Origin: Micromussa lordhowensis
Lineage: Eukaryota > Cnidaria > Anthozoa > Scleractinia > Lobophylliidae
NCBI GenBank assembly: GCA_964020085.1
Contig: OZ026600.1
Location: 10,618,448-10,682,447, forward strand
Reading direction: 5' to 3'
Length of the DNA: 64,000 bases
This document shows positions 1-9,430 of this stretch, piece after piece (the first letter of the stretch is position 1; each line of letters opens with the position of its first letter). The notes under the pieces are model-generated. The model ran no database searches. It was not told where the DNA came from and saw only the letters and a list, made by a program, of their open reading frames with translations. Position numbers and translations under genes: made by a program.

Positions 1-21
1 AAGTTTTAAAAAAGGTAATGT

Positions 22-27
22 CGAGTA
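22..27. repeat. Left target-site duplication of the Polinton (CGAGTA)
   Basis: The six bases CGAGTA directly precede the left inverted repeat and recur directly after the right one at 20600-20605. A 6-bp duplication is the known integration signature of Polinton/Maverick integrases. Confidence 0.93.
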
Positions 28-259
28 AGTAGTTAAGTAATTAGGAAACTTGACGCACCAGCGTAGTTAGCGTAGTTAGCGTAAAAATCAGAGTCTAAAT
101 TATATGATATATCACACTAAAACAGCGTAGTTATGCGTAGGTAGCGTAAGTAGCGTAGATATCGTAAAAATTAGACATACTATTTTACGCTAAAAATGCC
201 TAAAATGTGTTGGATAGTGTAGGATATAGTAAAATTTAGACTGTTCTCACGATGCGTAA
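28..259 (+). repeat. Left terminal inverted repeat, 232 bp
   Basis: This is the reverse complement of 20368-20599. I found no mismatch reading the two by eye. It begins AGTAGTT and is rich in a short GCGTAGTTA/GTAGCGTA sub-motif repeated in tandem. In Polintons the termini hold the integrase sites and the protein-primed replication origin. The VLTF3-like gene ends only 3 bp inside it. Confidence 0.95.
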
Positions 260-262
260 TTT

Positions 263-1302
263 TTAAGACTTGATAAATTTCCAACCAGCGCTCTCACCAC
301 CTAGATGTTCACAGATTTTATTCCAAATTTTATCATGTTCATAGAGTTTTAAACGATCTTTATACAATTTTAGCTTTGGTAAAAATTCATTATATCCAAG
401 TATTTGACAAAATTTATAGATGATATATGAATAGGAAAAGAAATTGCTTCTATTTTTACCTTTAAAAATTTCAAATGGCTCTTGAATTTGTAAAAACCTC
501 ATCTTCATTTTTTCTTCCATTATAGGAGTCATTTGTAATGGAGGTATTTTTGTTATTCGATACAAAATTTGTGTGGTATGATTATAATAATGTAATTTAC
601 GATGTTTTTTAAGATATCTTTTAATATCTGCTTCAGTTAACTTTTCCAAAGAATTTTCCATTTTTTCATGAACGATTTCTCTGATAATAGTATTAATAAC
701 CTCTTCTGACACTTTAACACTTTCTTTGCCTTGGATATTGGCCAAACAGTCACAAAAATGAGTATATCTTTTGTAATCATTTTCTGCAGGTTTTATAGAT
801 GGTTTTTCTGGATTTGTTGAGACATTAATGCTTATTCCGCAACTTAGACAAGTACTTATTGCTTCATCGATGTTAAATACTTTAAATTTTTCACATGTAT
901 AACAATAGTTATCTTCATTTATATTATTTTCACTGTATTGGAGTTCTTCAGGAAAGATATTATATTTATACCTTTTATAATAAGAATTATGATCAATCTT
1001 ATCATAATTCTTATTCTTTAAGATATCAACACCATAAACAAAATTTTTGTTTATATTTTTCGCTTGATTTTCTGTATGTAAAAAAAGTAAAATAGCATTC
1101 TTTAATAAATAACTAGTACGAAGATTTTTGATATCATTTATTTCATTTTCTAACCTTATTTGTTCAATTTGATCAATTCTAGAATAATCTTTTTTGTTGG
1201 ATAAATTTACAATTTTTCTTTTTATATCTGGTATTTTTTTTCTTTCAGAACAATTTCTGAAAGTTTTTTACGATGTAGATTGCCAATAGTTTCTTTATTC
1301 AT
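263..1302 (-). CDS. VLTF3-like late transcription factor (apparent frame change near its 5' end)
   Basis: The protein matches the poxvirus late transcription factor 3 family found in large DNA viruses and some Polintons. The C-terminal 160 residues carry the family signatures QEPFE, NFFSYSYIIYKFC and KIWNKICEHLG. In the same open frame upstream of 745 lies a zinc-binding segment with two CxxC-type pairs (C-Y-T-C and C-L-S-C) followed by DYKRYTHF. That frame is open from about 1268 but has no ATG. The only well-placed ATG (1302, preceded by an AT-rich start motif) is in another frame, joined through a T8 run at 1234-1241 (A8 in the sense strand) or a nearby A6. The full span is one base short of a multiple of three. 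I therefore call one gene with a -1 frame change: an assembly error, a mutation, or true slippage. Confidence 0.82.
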
Positions 1303-1329
1303 AATTATAATATATAGTTAGCTTATTCT

Positions 1330-1476
1330 TTAAAGTACAGTGGAGAGAGATCTATTTATTTCTTCTTCGCTGCTCGTCGATTCCTCATCTGAATTAGGGT
1401 CATAATCACTATCGCTACTATCAGTATCAGCAAGAGGGTCGTCCGACAAGAATTTTTTATAATTTGGAATTGGCAT
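1330..1476 (-). CDS. Small acidic protein, 48 aa, unknown function
   Basis: This short ORF starts at an ATG directly preceded by TATATA, the same start motif used by other genes of the element. It overlaps the last 20 bases of the PolB gene in another frame. The product begins MPIPNYKKFL, then becomes strongly acidic and serine-rich (SDD, DSSDSDYD, SSEEEE-like runs) and ends before the VLTF3 start at 1302. No domain is recognisable. Acidic low-complexity proteins can act as DNA mimics or activation tails, but that is speculation. It could instead be leftover sequence of a longer PolB C terminus read in another frame. Confidence 0.45.
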   Translation of the reverse strand: MPIPNYKKFLSDDPLADTDSSDSDYDPNSDEESTSSEEEINRSLSTVL

Positions 1477-4400
1477 ATATATAATCTAATATTTTTTTTA
1501 TTTTATGTTGCCCATACGCATAACTGGAGATGCCATCATCTAAAATATATCTTTTATCATCAAAAGGTGATAATGATACTTTATTAATTTGGTAACTTGA
1601 TATTTGATGATACTCTGACCTTATAGTTCTCATCTTATGCCTCATGGTAGTACAATTGAATAAGGTATCATGATAATCAGAGAGAGATAATTCACTCTTG
1701 ATGACATTCTTTTTCACACCCTTAGCAGTCTTGTTTTCTTTGTTTTCTGTCTTGTAAGAATACATTTTACTTTTTAGACCAACAAATTCTGTGATCGGGT
1801 CACCTGACGCTTCATCTTTGAATTTACCAATTACTTTTTTATTTTCAGCAAAATGGAACTTAGAAGATTCAGGATAGTCACTATTGTCAAATAGATGTCT
1901 ATCAGCAAATAAATCTTCGTAAACATCTTCTGTTTTTATATGGTAAACTAAAGAGTCGGTATCAGTAAAAAGTAACTTCACATCTGGGTATTTTTTTCTG
2001 ATATAGTTATAATGGAAATCATACATTAGTGTTTTACTTAACTCTAAGATACTAAAACCAACATAAGATGGTTTATCTAAGGTTAGTCTCTCCTTTTTCA
2101 TTTGTACTCCTACTAAATTTTCATCAAATATTTTACTAGAAACGTACATTGGTTGCCTTGTAAGCTTCAATAAATGATCAGGATCAGTTTCTAATTTGAT
2201 ATTAGATCTTTTTCTTAGGTTTTCCATGGTTTTACCAAACACTGAATTATTCATTAATTTAAAGAAGTCTTTTTCAAAACTATTTTTAGCCATTTTTCTC
2301 TTTTCAGTATTAAAATCAATGTATTTTTTCATCCAAGGTCGCTGTGTGAATTCCAAGACTCTATGGATCTTTTTCAACTTCAAGCCAAGTGATAAATACA
2401 ATTTTAAATTTCTGTAATGTAAGACATACTTTTCTTTAGGAAGGAGGTTAGGTACTAGCTTCTTTACTCTACCACTGCTAATATTACCCCTTTCTTTTAA
2501 ATTTTTACAATAATTTGATAACATATCATCAGTGACTAAAATCTTTTCAGGTGCTAATGGATAGTCATTATGCAAATCATGCAAATCATGTGGATATTCT
2601 AAATCAACCTCTAAAATAACACCTTTTCTTGTGTCAACTGTGTAATTTTCTAAGATAAAATCTTCAGGGTCCTCATATTCAGCTGGGTCTATCTATTCAT
2701 TTAAAATCTCCGACTGGTAGTGACTGTGACATAGCCCATCCATAAAGATTATTTGCATCCAAATACACTCAATAACTACTCGCTTCCTCTGGATTGTAAC
2801 CCTTCATATACTTGGTGTTTGCCTTTGCATATCTATGTGTAATTGTACTAATACCTCCTCTCATTCCTTTTTCAATGAATAATTGCATATCAAGGTTTGA
2901 AAACAAGTCCAGATTGACTCTAGTCATTTTCAGTAATGCATCCCACGATAACCCAGGTGCTGAAAAATAATGGCATGGATCTAAACCATAATAAGAGAGA
3001 CATGTCCTCCTGAAATTTTCAAATACATCAGCCAAGAGTAGTACATCTGTACGCAAATATAAATCATGATAATCACCTAAGTCTCTTATTTGGAAGGTGT
3101 TCCAGACCCTCTTTGCGTGTGAGTAGTCACTCTCTGAAATATTCACATCATTCAAAATACTATAAAAATCTTCTCGCCTTGGTAAAGACTTCTCACTGAA
3201 TCGCTCGAATGAATCCATGTAATCATAGGGGTAAACACCTTTTCTCTTGATTAATCTGAATTCTTCATCATTTGGAAAAGCACCTCTTGTATGGAAGAAT
3301 GCATCATCACTTAAATTACTACTCAAACGGTCTAAACTCTGACTCATAAATGAAAAACTGTCAATGAAAGTCAAATGTTTGCCAATATTAAAACCAATGT
3401 ATTTCTCAAAATTAATTGCTATGACGGATACATCAATATTAACATCTTGTCTTACTAAATGACCAATCTTTTGCATGATAAAATGACAATCATAACCTTT
3501 AAGATTATGAAAGATCACAGGAATTTTTAAATTATCTGCACTGATAGCCCATTTTAGATTACAATCACTATGAGCAGCACCACGATATTGACCTGTTATA
3601 TGGCAATGATCTCTGACTTTCAATTTAGCCCCATCACGGCCTCCATTAATGACTCCATCTACAAACTTGAATTTTCTGGAACAAATATGACATTTAGTAG
3701 CATTTTGATAATCTTTCTCATTTTGGTCTGTCATAACTAATGGTTTCTTGAACTCTTCTCTCACCATTATTTGACAATGGGAGACTTCAGATAGCATCTC
3801 CCTGATAAACTTTTCTATAGCATCTTCTCCACGGTAAATCTTTTCTGGCTTTGAATAATTCTCATCATATCTACAGACTAATTTATAGCCGTAACCACAG
3901 GCCTTATGACTCTGATAAGTACTTGTGTAAGATTTATCATCAGATGGTTGACAACTATTTATTCGCTCCGTAATGGCTTCAAAATCAGCGTAAATGACAA
4001 AAGACACAGGTAACATTTTCTTATGATTTTGGAAATTAATTTTTGATCCCCCTGGAGGCATTTTGATTGATTGGGTTCCATTAAGGAGCAGGCAATCCTC
4101 TCTATGAATTTTGTATGTTCTCTCAGAAGAGCAACAATGGAGACAGCGCAAACAAAAATATTTCCTACCATGATATTTAGTGAACGAACTCATGAATCTA
4201 TTGAAATCCTTGATAAGCACATAGTGACTATTTTTACCTTCTGAAATCCATAGTAATTCCATATGGTCTGTAAAATTAGTTTCTGATATTCTGATAGGAT
4301 ATGCCTCACCTTTACCTGCCTTGCCTTTACCTGCCTTGCCTGCCGTTACCCAACCAAATACACTTATATTAATCTTATTTTGCTCTTCAATCCGCTTCAT

Positions 4401-5597
4401 ATCAGAGATAGTGACAGGAAAAGTGACACCAGTGTAATCCAACCGTTTGACATATTCTCTATCAGAAAATTTAATTCTCTGTGGGTCTTTTTCCTGAGGA
4501 TTTAGATGCCTTATGTGACACCATAGGAAACATTGATTATCCTTATTATTAGGATTTATTAAACCCTTCATAGGGTGACGTAATTCCACTGGAAGTTTAA
4601 TATATGATGTTCCTCTTAATGGAAAGTAAGAGACAATATTAATTATATGTAATTCTACCGATTCAAATACCCAACCAGAACCTTCAGAGAGCCAAACAGC
4701 TATTAACTCTAAAATTCTTTCAATACCATTATCGATACTCGCTTCTATATCTAGTCTATTGGTCACTGTAAAAGGGCCAGCGTTAAAATAAGGTTCTCGG
4801 TAAATTATCGTACCCTCTTTACGCTTTGATAATCGTACCCTTAGTGTAGTATTGTATTTAAAACCCCTTCTATCTGATAATGATCGCATTAAAAGATCAA
4901 ATATTGCATTTTTAGTCCTACTTAACTGTATTGATGGGTCATTTCTATTGACAATTTGTACATCATAAGATTTAACATTACCTCTTAATGCATTGGATCG
5001 CTCAGTAATAGTGATGTCTTTAGGGATAAATTTCAAATTTCTTCTGAATTCTCTTATAGTTTCAGGCTGATAATATGGAGCGATTTGATCAATCACATTT
5101 TTAACCTTTTTTTGAAGTCTTGTAGGTACAGGTTTTATAGGTCTTATTATTCTTAGCCTCGGGAAAGGCACTGGTTTTTTTAGATTTTTTGTACGTGGTT
5201 TTGGTACTGGGGCAGCAGGTCTATATTCAGTAGGTCTTAATGGTTCTGGTAAATTGACTGAGGGACTTATCGGATCATCTATTAAAGTACCTCCAAGAAA
5301 TGAGTCCCTTAGTCTCCTTTCTGCAATTAATCGGATTAGTCGATTTTCAACATAATCTCCTGGATTCATAGATCTTCGTGGTTGTGGGTTGGCAGGTGGG
5401 GCTGGCAGTGGCTGACCTTGCGGACCTTTTTTTGCTTCATTAAGCTTATGAAAATCTGTCTTTAAATGCTGATATTTTCCCCCTTTTGCATATTTTTTCT
5501 TGCATATATTACAATACCAATCAGATGGTGTTAGTATTGTGTTGGCAGATATCTTTTTGTATTTAATTTTGGGTTTAATTTTAACTTTAAAATCCAT
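1457..5597 (-). pseudogene. Protein-primed family B DNA polymerase (pPolB), interrupted at motif A
   Basis: Two ORFs (2769-5597 and 1457-2584) are the halves of one Polinton PolB. The N terminus has a C2H2 finger (C29, C32, H44, H50) and a proline-rich linker. The exonuclease motif YADFEAI is near residue 538, a Cys/His segment (CHIC ... DHCHITG) at about 630-680, and YHDLYLRTD near 850. The second ORF holds motif B (KLMNNSVFGKT) and motif C (TDTDS). Between them, motif A (DANNLYGWAMSQ) is visible but flanked by two in-frame TGA codons, followed by a tandem CTAT duplication near 2689-2696 that shifts the frame. The whole span minus four bases is divisible by three, so that duplication is the only frameshift. 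The enzyme would copy the element from a terminal-protein primer. As read, this copy cannot make full-length polymerase. Confidence 0.93.
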
Positions 5598-5661
5598 CTA
5601 TAATAATAATATATGTATAATTTTTTTTAAATTTTAACTTTTTATAATATTTATTCCTTTA

Positions 5662-5871
5662 CTATAAATCAATTAGTGTGCCAGTAACTGGATTAGTGTA
5701 TTTTAGAATGTTACGCTCATGTTTCTTTGTCTTTAGATGCATATATTTTCCTCTATAAGTGTAATTTTTTCCATTTCCACATACATCACAGTACCATTCA
5801 GTATTTTTCAGTCTTTCATTGGTAATTTTGTTCCATTTTTCTCGTTTCAATTGTTCTTCTGTTTTTTCCAT
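5662..5871 (-). CDS. Small C2H2 zinc-finger protein, 69 aa
   Basis: The protein contains one finger, C28-x2-C31-x13-H45-x5-H51, in the context WYCDVCG...GKYMHLKTKKH. This closely resembles the finger at the N terminus of the neighbouring PolB (WYCNIC...GKYQHLKTDFH), so the two probably arose by domain duplication. The start is preceded by the AT-rich sequence ATATTTATAA. It sits between PolB and integrase in the leftward block. A DNA- or RNA-binding accessory role is plausible but unproven. Confidence 0.72.
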   Translation of the reverse strand: MEKTEEQLKREKWNKITNERLKNTEWYCDVCGNGKNYTYRGKYMHLKTKKHERNILKYTNPVTGTLIDL

Positions 5872-5926
5872 TTATATAAATATTTATAATATTCTAATTT
5901 TTTTTAATTATTATAAACTTTTTTTA

Positions 5927-6880
5927 TTAAATAATTTTTTTTAAATCTCCAGCTGGCACCCAACTGTTAAATTCGTCTGGGTAACCTTTCCATTTGACTA
6001 ATGCTTTTCCTTTTGACTTTCTGATAATTTTCTCTATTCTATAGACCTCTTGATCTGTCTTTTGTAACTCTTCTCTGTAGAAAGTACCCTTAATCACTTC
6101 ACCATTTAAGTCTTTTATCTTATAAGTAATAGGATTAGTGAATCTAATTTCGTCTATGATGAAAACTTCTTCAGTCCAATTAGGAGTATAGCCTTTATCA
6201 AAGGTCACCCTTTTGTATTTGCTTATTCGGACTCTATCACCTACTCTAAATTCGGGTTTTCTATTTGTTTTTTTGTTATCTCTCGCTAAATCACCATATA
6301 AATTAAAATAAACTTTTCCATAGTTTTCAGGTTTTCTAGCTTGGATAGGCGTCATTCCTATTGATCTATGTCGGCTGTTGTTGTAAGAGGCGAGTATTTT
6401 CGGAAGTATGTCAACGTAGACTGTATTGTTTTGCATAGTGAATCTCTTATACATTTTATCTTTGATAGTTCTATTCCATCTCTCACAAACTGATGATTTC
6501 TCTTCATTTTCAGTGGAATAGACCTTTATCTTATCCTTAGCTAAGAGATCCAACACATTTTTGTTATAATATTCTTTTCCTTTGTCTACCCATAACATTT
6601 TAGGCTTATTAGAGAAAAATAAGCTTTCAAACGCTTTAGCGACTTCTAAGCCAGTTTTTGTCTTTAGAGGTACTATCCAGCCATATTTACTGAAAAGGTC
6701 TAAGACCATTAGTAGATATTTATAACCTCGGTTCCATTTGCTAAGCTTTTGCATATCAACTAAGTCTGAACACCAGATATCATCTACATTATGTGCAATG
6801 ACTCTTCGCTTGGTAAAATTTCGTTTTATAGGTTTGTGTAACTCATTAGCTAGCCCTTCCCATGTGTCTAAATTTTTAGC
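5927..6880 (-). CDS. Retroviral-type (rve) integrase with C-terminal chromodomain
   Basis: The rve core contains VLDLFSKYGW, the second catalytic Asp in WVDKGKEYYN and the catalytic Glu in SSVCERWNRTIK. The likely first catalytic Asp (WCSDLVDM) lies upstream of the first Met at 6754, in the same open frame, so a functional enzyme must begin further upstream. A chromodomain follows at the C terminus (YRIEKII...ALVKWKGYP...SWVP), as in Polinton integrases that read histone marks to choose sites. The frame opens at an A11 tract (6882-6892) that also ends the PLA2 ORF. Homologues I recall carry PLA2 and integrase in one chain, so this is probably the 3' part of a fusion needing a -1 frame change. 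The enzyme inserts the element and creates the 6-bp duplication. Confidence 0.92.
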   Translation of the reverse strand, partial: AKNLDTWEGLANELHKPIKRNFTKRRVIAHNVDDIWCSDLVDMQKLSKWNRGYKYLLMVLDLFSKYGWIVPLKTKTGLEVAKAFESLFFSNKPKMLWVDKGKEYYNKNVLDLLAKDKIKVYSTENEEKSSVCERWNRTIKDKMYKRFTMQNNTVYVDILPKILASYNNSRHRSIGMTPIQARKPENYGKVYFNLYGDLARDNKKTNRKPEFRVGDRVRISKYKRVTFDKGYTPNWTEEVFIIDEIRFTNPITYKIKDLNGEVIKGTFYREELQKTDQEVYRIEKIIRKSKGKALVKWKGYPDEFNSWVPAGDLKKII

Positions 6881-7623
6881 GTTTTTTTTTTTACTCCTAA
6901 ACCAAGTTTTTGCTTTGTATTAATAGTGTTTCTAGCCAGCCAATGACCCCACTGTCTCTCATTCCAGGGAATTGCATCTAAAGCTTGAACCATTTTCTTG
7001 TCAGCCACATTTTTACATGATTTTACATTTACTCCCTTATCAGCACATACTGAGTAATCAACATCGTGTTGCATGGCTATAGCATCTGTCTTACCTGTTG
7101 GTTGATCATAGATTTCATAGATTTGGCCAGTGTTTCGATCCCATTTTACTTGGTTTTCTAAATCATTGTAAGGACCAGTATATTTGTGTCCTGGAAGAGT
7201 CCAACCAGCTTTCGGTTTAGGTAACTTACCTATTGCTTTATGAATATCGACTCCTTTTCCAGTTCTTCCCCTTCCACTGATTTTTTTAGAAATATCATCA
7301 GCCAGAGAGTCAATTGCTCTATTCAAATACCTTTTACCAATGCCTTTAACTCTGTCTTTTACATAGTCAGATTTTATTGCTCTACTAGCTCCTTTTTTAC
7401 CTAGGTTGTACAATCCTTTTGCACCAGCAGCCAACCCTTTGACAATAAGTTCATCAAAACCGCTTCCCTGCATTTCCGCTTTAGATATAAAACGAAATTT
7501 TGTAATTCCACATTCAGCACAAATACATCGCATTGCATTTCTACCATTTTTTGTAATTACAAAAGTTTCAGAATTAGGTACACATTCTGTCCTTTTTCTT
7601 TGTCGAACGCAATAAGATAACAT
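6868..7623 (-). CDS. Zinc-ribbon + phospholipase A2-like protein (N-terminal part of a PLA2-integrase fusion)
   Basis: Residues 1-45 form a small Cys-rich domain (C5, C14, C33, C35, C38). Residues 60-120 are basic with small amphipathic stretches. Residues 140-215 resemble the parvovirus VP1/Polinton PLA2 domain, with a calcium-loop-like segment LPGHKYTGPYN and the catalytic dyad H186-D187 in MQHDVDYS. Such domains let non-enveloped particles breach endosomal membranes. The ORF runs out in poly-lysine at the A11 tract, where the -1 frame leads straight into integrase. The ATG at 7623 is preceded by TTAATAT. The fusion may be cleaved by the viral protease, which is inference. Confidence 0.85.
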   Translation of the reverse strand: MLSYCVRQRKRTECVPNSETFVITKNGRNAMRCICAECGITKFRFISKAEMQGSGFDELIVKGLAAGAKGLYNLGKKGASRAIKSDYVKDRVKGIGKRYLNRAIDSLADDISKKISGRGRTGKGVDIHKAIGKLPKPKAGWTLPGHKYTGPYNDLENQVKWDRNTGQIYEIYDQPTGKTDAIAMQHDVDYSVCADKGVNVKSCKNVADKKMVQALDAIPWNERQWGHWLARNTINTKQKLGLGVKKKTLKI

Positions 7624-7667
7624 ATATTAATTAATATTATAATAAATATATGTTAATCTATTGTTAA

Positions 7668-7904
7668 CTATAATATAGCTCCTATGAGGGGAATTCCCTT
7701 AAATGGACTGTTTTTACCCAGTAATAGCCCTTTTCCTTTTCTACCTCTCCCAGTCATACCGGACTTAACAAATTTAGTTTTTGTTATCCCGCATTCTGCG
7801 CATTTGCATCGCATCATTGTACGACCATTTCTTGTCTGTACAACCCTTTCTGAACCAGGAACGCACTCTGTCTGTTTTCGTTGTTTGACACAATAGCTTT
7901 TCAT
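7668..7904 (-). CDS. Small zinc-ribbon, basic/hydrophobic protein, 78 aa
   Basis: The first 45 residues (YCVKQRKQTEC ... RCKCAECGITKTKF) are a near copy of the N terminus of the adjacent PLA2 protein. The tail is glycine- and lysine-rich (GRGRKGKG) and ends in a short hydrophobic stretch (GIPLIGAIL). The start is preceded by ATATATAG, the element's start motif, and faces a small rightward gene starting at 7938. By layout it may be a minor virion or core component, but no function can be assigned. Confidence 0.65.
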   Translation of the reverse strand: MKSYCVKQRKQTECVPGSERVVQTRNGRTMMRCKCAECGITKTKFVKSGMTGRGRKGKGLLLGKNSPFKGIPLIGAIL

Positions 7905-7937
7905 CTATATATTAATATTTTATTATTTATTATTATA

Positions 7938-8135
7938 ATGGAAGAAATTGAAATTGACAATGAAATACGTAGAATAGAAGCGATGTATAAACATTACAAA
8001 CTTCTTTATAGAAAAATTGCCTTTTTATGTTGTTCTGGAGAAACTAAAAGAGTGAGAAATATGAGAAATAGTTTGAAACGAGATTTAAAAAAAATCCGAC
8101 AAATCAAACAAATCCAACAAATGAGAACTACCTAA
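7938..8135 (+). CDS. Small charged helical protein, 65 aa, unknown
   Basis: I chose the ATG at 7938 because ATTATTATA precedes it, like other starts here. An upstream ATG at 7881 would overlap the divergent gene. The product (MEEIEIDNEIRRIEAMYKHY..., ending KKIRQIKQIQQMRTT) is highly charged and probably helical. It is the only rightward gene inside the leftward block and converges on the protease gene across a repeat-hairpin region. No family is recognised, so it may be a spurious ORF. Confidence 0.42.
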   Translation: MEEIEIDNEIRRIEAMYKHYKLLYRKIAFLCCSGETKRVRNMRNSLKRDLKKIRQIKQIQQMRTT

Positions 8136-8139
8136 GCAA

Positions 8140-8200
8140 TTTACTAATGTAATTTACTAATGTAAAGTTCCTTTACTAATGTAAATGTAATTTACTAAAA
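8140..8200. terminator. TTTACTAATGTAA repeats with GTAAAG-TTC-CTTTAC hairpin
   Basis: Three and a half copies of TTTACTAATGTAA lie between two convergent genes, and a perfect 6-bp stem with a 3-nt loop sits at 8162-8176, overlapping the protease stop codon. Equivalent hairpins occur at the ends of the major capsid gene and the PPxY gene, so a transcription-end or RNA-processing role is likely. Confidence 0.5.
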
Positions 8201-8613
8201 TAGTTTTCTATGAATTTTTCATTCTCTTCGGTGTCAAAGCTAAAAACTTGCAATAAATCGAAATAATCTACTCCTTTATGCATTTCATTCAAGAAATACA
8301 AGCAAAAATAGCCACAGGTTGTAGTATAGAGATTCTGTATTTGTCGGTTTTGGTGTAATAAATTTAAGTTTTTCTCTTTTGCATGGTTTACCAACTCTTG
8401 AAAAGGTGGCATACCAAAAGAGTCAAAGTAATTTATTGTACCATCACGAACATAGGTTGTAACCCAATGACTACCACTCATATAATGAGGTTCTAAATTA
8501 TAAATAAAAAGCGCTAACTTATGCTGATGTGGTACAGTCTGATCTCTACTTAAAACATTCTTGATAGGTATCTTCAAGTATTTACACCAATCTAAAAGAT
8601 CAAAATTACTCAT
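8176..8613 (-). CDS. Adenain-like cysteine protease (maturation protease)
   Basis: The 145-residue protein shows the C5/Ulp1-like layout. His49 is in GSHWV, the acidic residue Asp64 in INYFDSFG, the oxyanion Gln93 lies seven residues before the nucleophile, and Cys100 is in TTTCGYFCLYF. In adenoviruses and Polintons this enzyme cleaves capsid and core precursors during virion maturation. The ATG overlaps the stop codon of the upstream gene (ATGA), and no AT-rich start motif precedes it, so translation is probably coupled or from a shared message. The C terminus (KLHLH) is encoded inside the TTTACTAATGTAA repeats. Confidence 0.9.
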   Translation of the reverse strand: MSNFDLLDWCKYLKIPIKNVLSRDQTVPHQHKLALFIYNLEPHYMSGSHWVTTYVRDGTINYFDSFGMPPFQELVNHAKEKNLNLLHQNRQIQNLYTTTCGYFCLYFLNEMHKGVDYFDLLQVFSFDTEENEKFIENYFSKLHLH

Positions 8614-9353
8614 TGGGACATCTTTATGGAATTTAGGCTTTTTTTTTTTTTTCCTCTACCCCTACCCCTGCCCCATGTTCCAATAAAAGGTGGTGGAGCC
8701 ATAGGCATCCCTATACGAGGACCTCCTCCTCCCTCAGATTGTCCCATTCGAACTCCTCCTCTTCCTTTTATACTTCCTCCTTTTAATGCATCAATAATCA
8801 TTGGAATACCAATACTAGCTAGTAACGTGCCAATACCATTTCCTACTTGTCGTTGTGTAAGTTTGAAAAGTATATCTTCTCCTACTTTATGAGCTCGGGC
8901 TAAATCTCCTATTTGTCCTTTAGTCAGTAGATTACCCATTTGAGCCAACATATATAGATTTTTATTTGGTACTTGAAATAATTGACCACCACTAATTTTC
9001 TTAACTATTTGGCTAGCACCTTCAGAAGCTAACCCTGCTAGGGCAGACAATCCTAGTGTTTTACCGATAGTTGGTGCTACATTCTTTAATACTGGCAATA
9101 TTGAGCTAAAGATACCAGACCCAGTTTGTCGCCTGATATTATACTTTGATATAGTAATTACCATTCCTCGATCCATTGTTTTGGCCTTAGCAAGTCTCTT
9201 AACAGTATTCATTGGAACCATAAGTACATCAGAACCACTCAACGCATTTTTATTTAAGCGTAAACTTATTTCTTCTCTGTTTCTGTAAGCCTTAGATAGT
9301 TTTCTTTTTTGACCTTGAGAAAGTGTGACAGAAATTTGATGTAATTCAGTCAT
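8610..9353 (-). CDS. Putative minor virion protein (glycine-rich, membrane-active-like), 247 aa
   Basis: The N-terminal third has repeated basic/amphipathic strands (ITLSQGQ-like, LRLNKNAL, VITISKYNI). It is followed by a hydrophobic Gly/Ala segment (SGIFSSILPVLKNVAPTIGKT) recalling adenovirus pVI-type lytic peptides. The C-terminal third is Gly/Pro/Met-rich and ends in a GRGRG-poly-Lys tail encoded by a 14-A tract (T14 at 8639-8652). Related proteins accompany capsid genes in cnidarian Polintons. The start has the motif AATATATAATG. The homopolymer at the 3' end makes the exact C terminus uncertain: the alternative frame there runs into the protease gene. Confidence 0.6.
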   Translation of the reverse strand: MTELHQISVTLSQGQKRKLSKAYRNREEISLRLNKNALSGSDVLMVPMNTVKRLAKAKTMDRGMVITISKYNIRRQTGSGIFSSILPVLKNVAPTIGKTLGLSALAGLASEGASQIVKKISGGQLFQVPNKNLYMLAQMGNLLTKGQIGDLARAHKVGEDILFKLTQRQVGNGIGTLLASIGIPMIIDALKGGSIKGRGGVRMGQSEGGGGPRIGMPMAPPPFIGTWGRGRGRGKKKKSLNSIKMSQ

Positions 9354-9430
9354 TATATATTATTTATGAATTTTTTAAAAAGTCCATAAATAATATTTAT
9401 TCTATGACTTTGGAATAGTCTATGGTGTTA

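Noticed and set aside
2680..2795. TGA read as tryptophan in the Polinton
   Set aside because: Other genes use TGG for Trp and at least two end with TGA as a real stop (8610, 19239), and a frameshift lies beside the TGAs.
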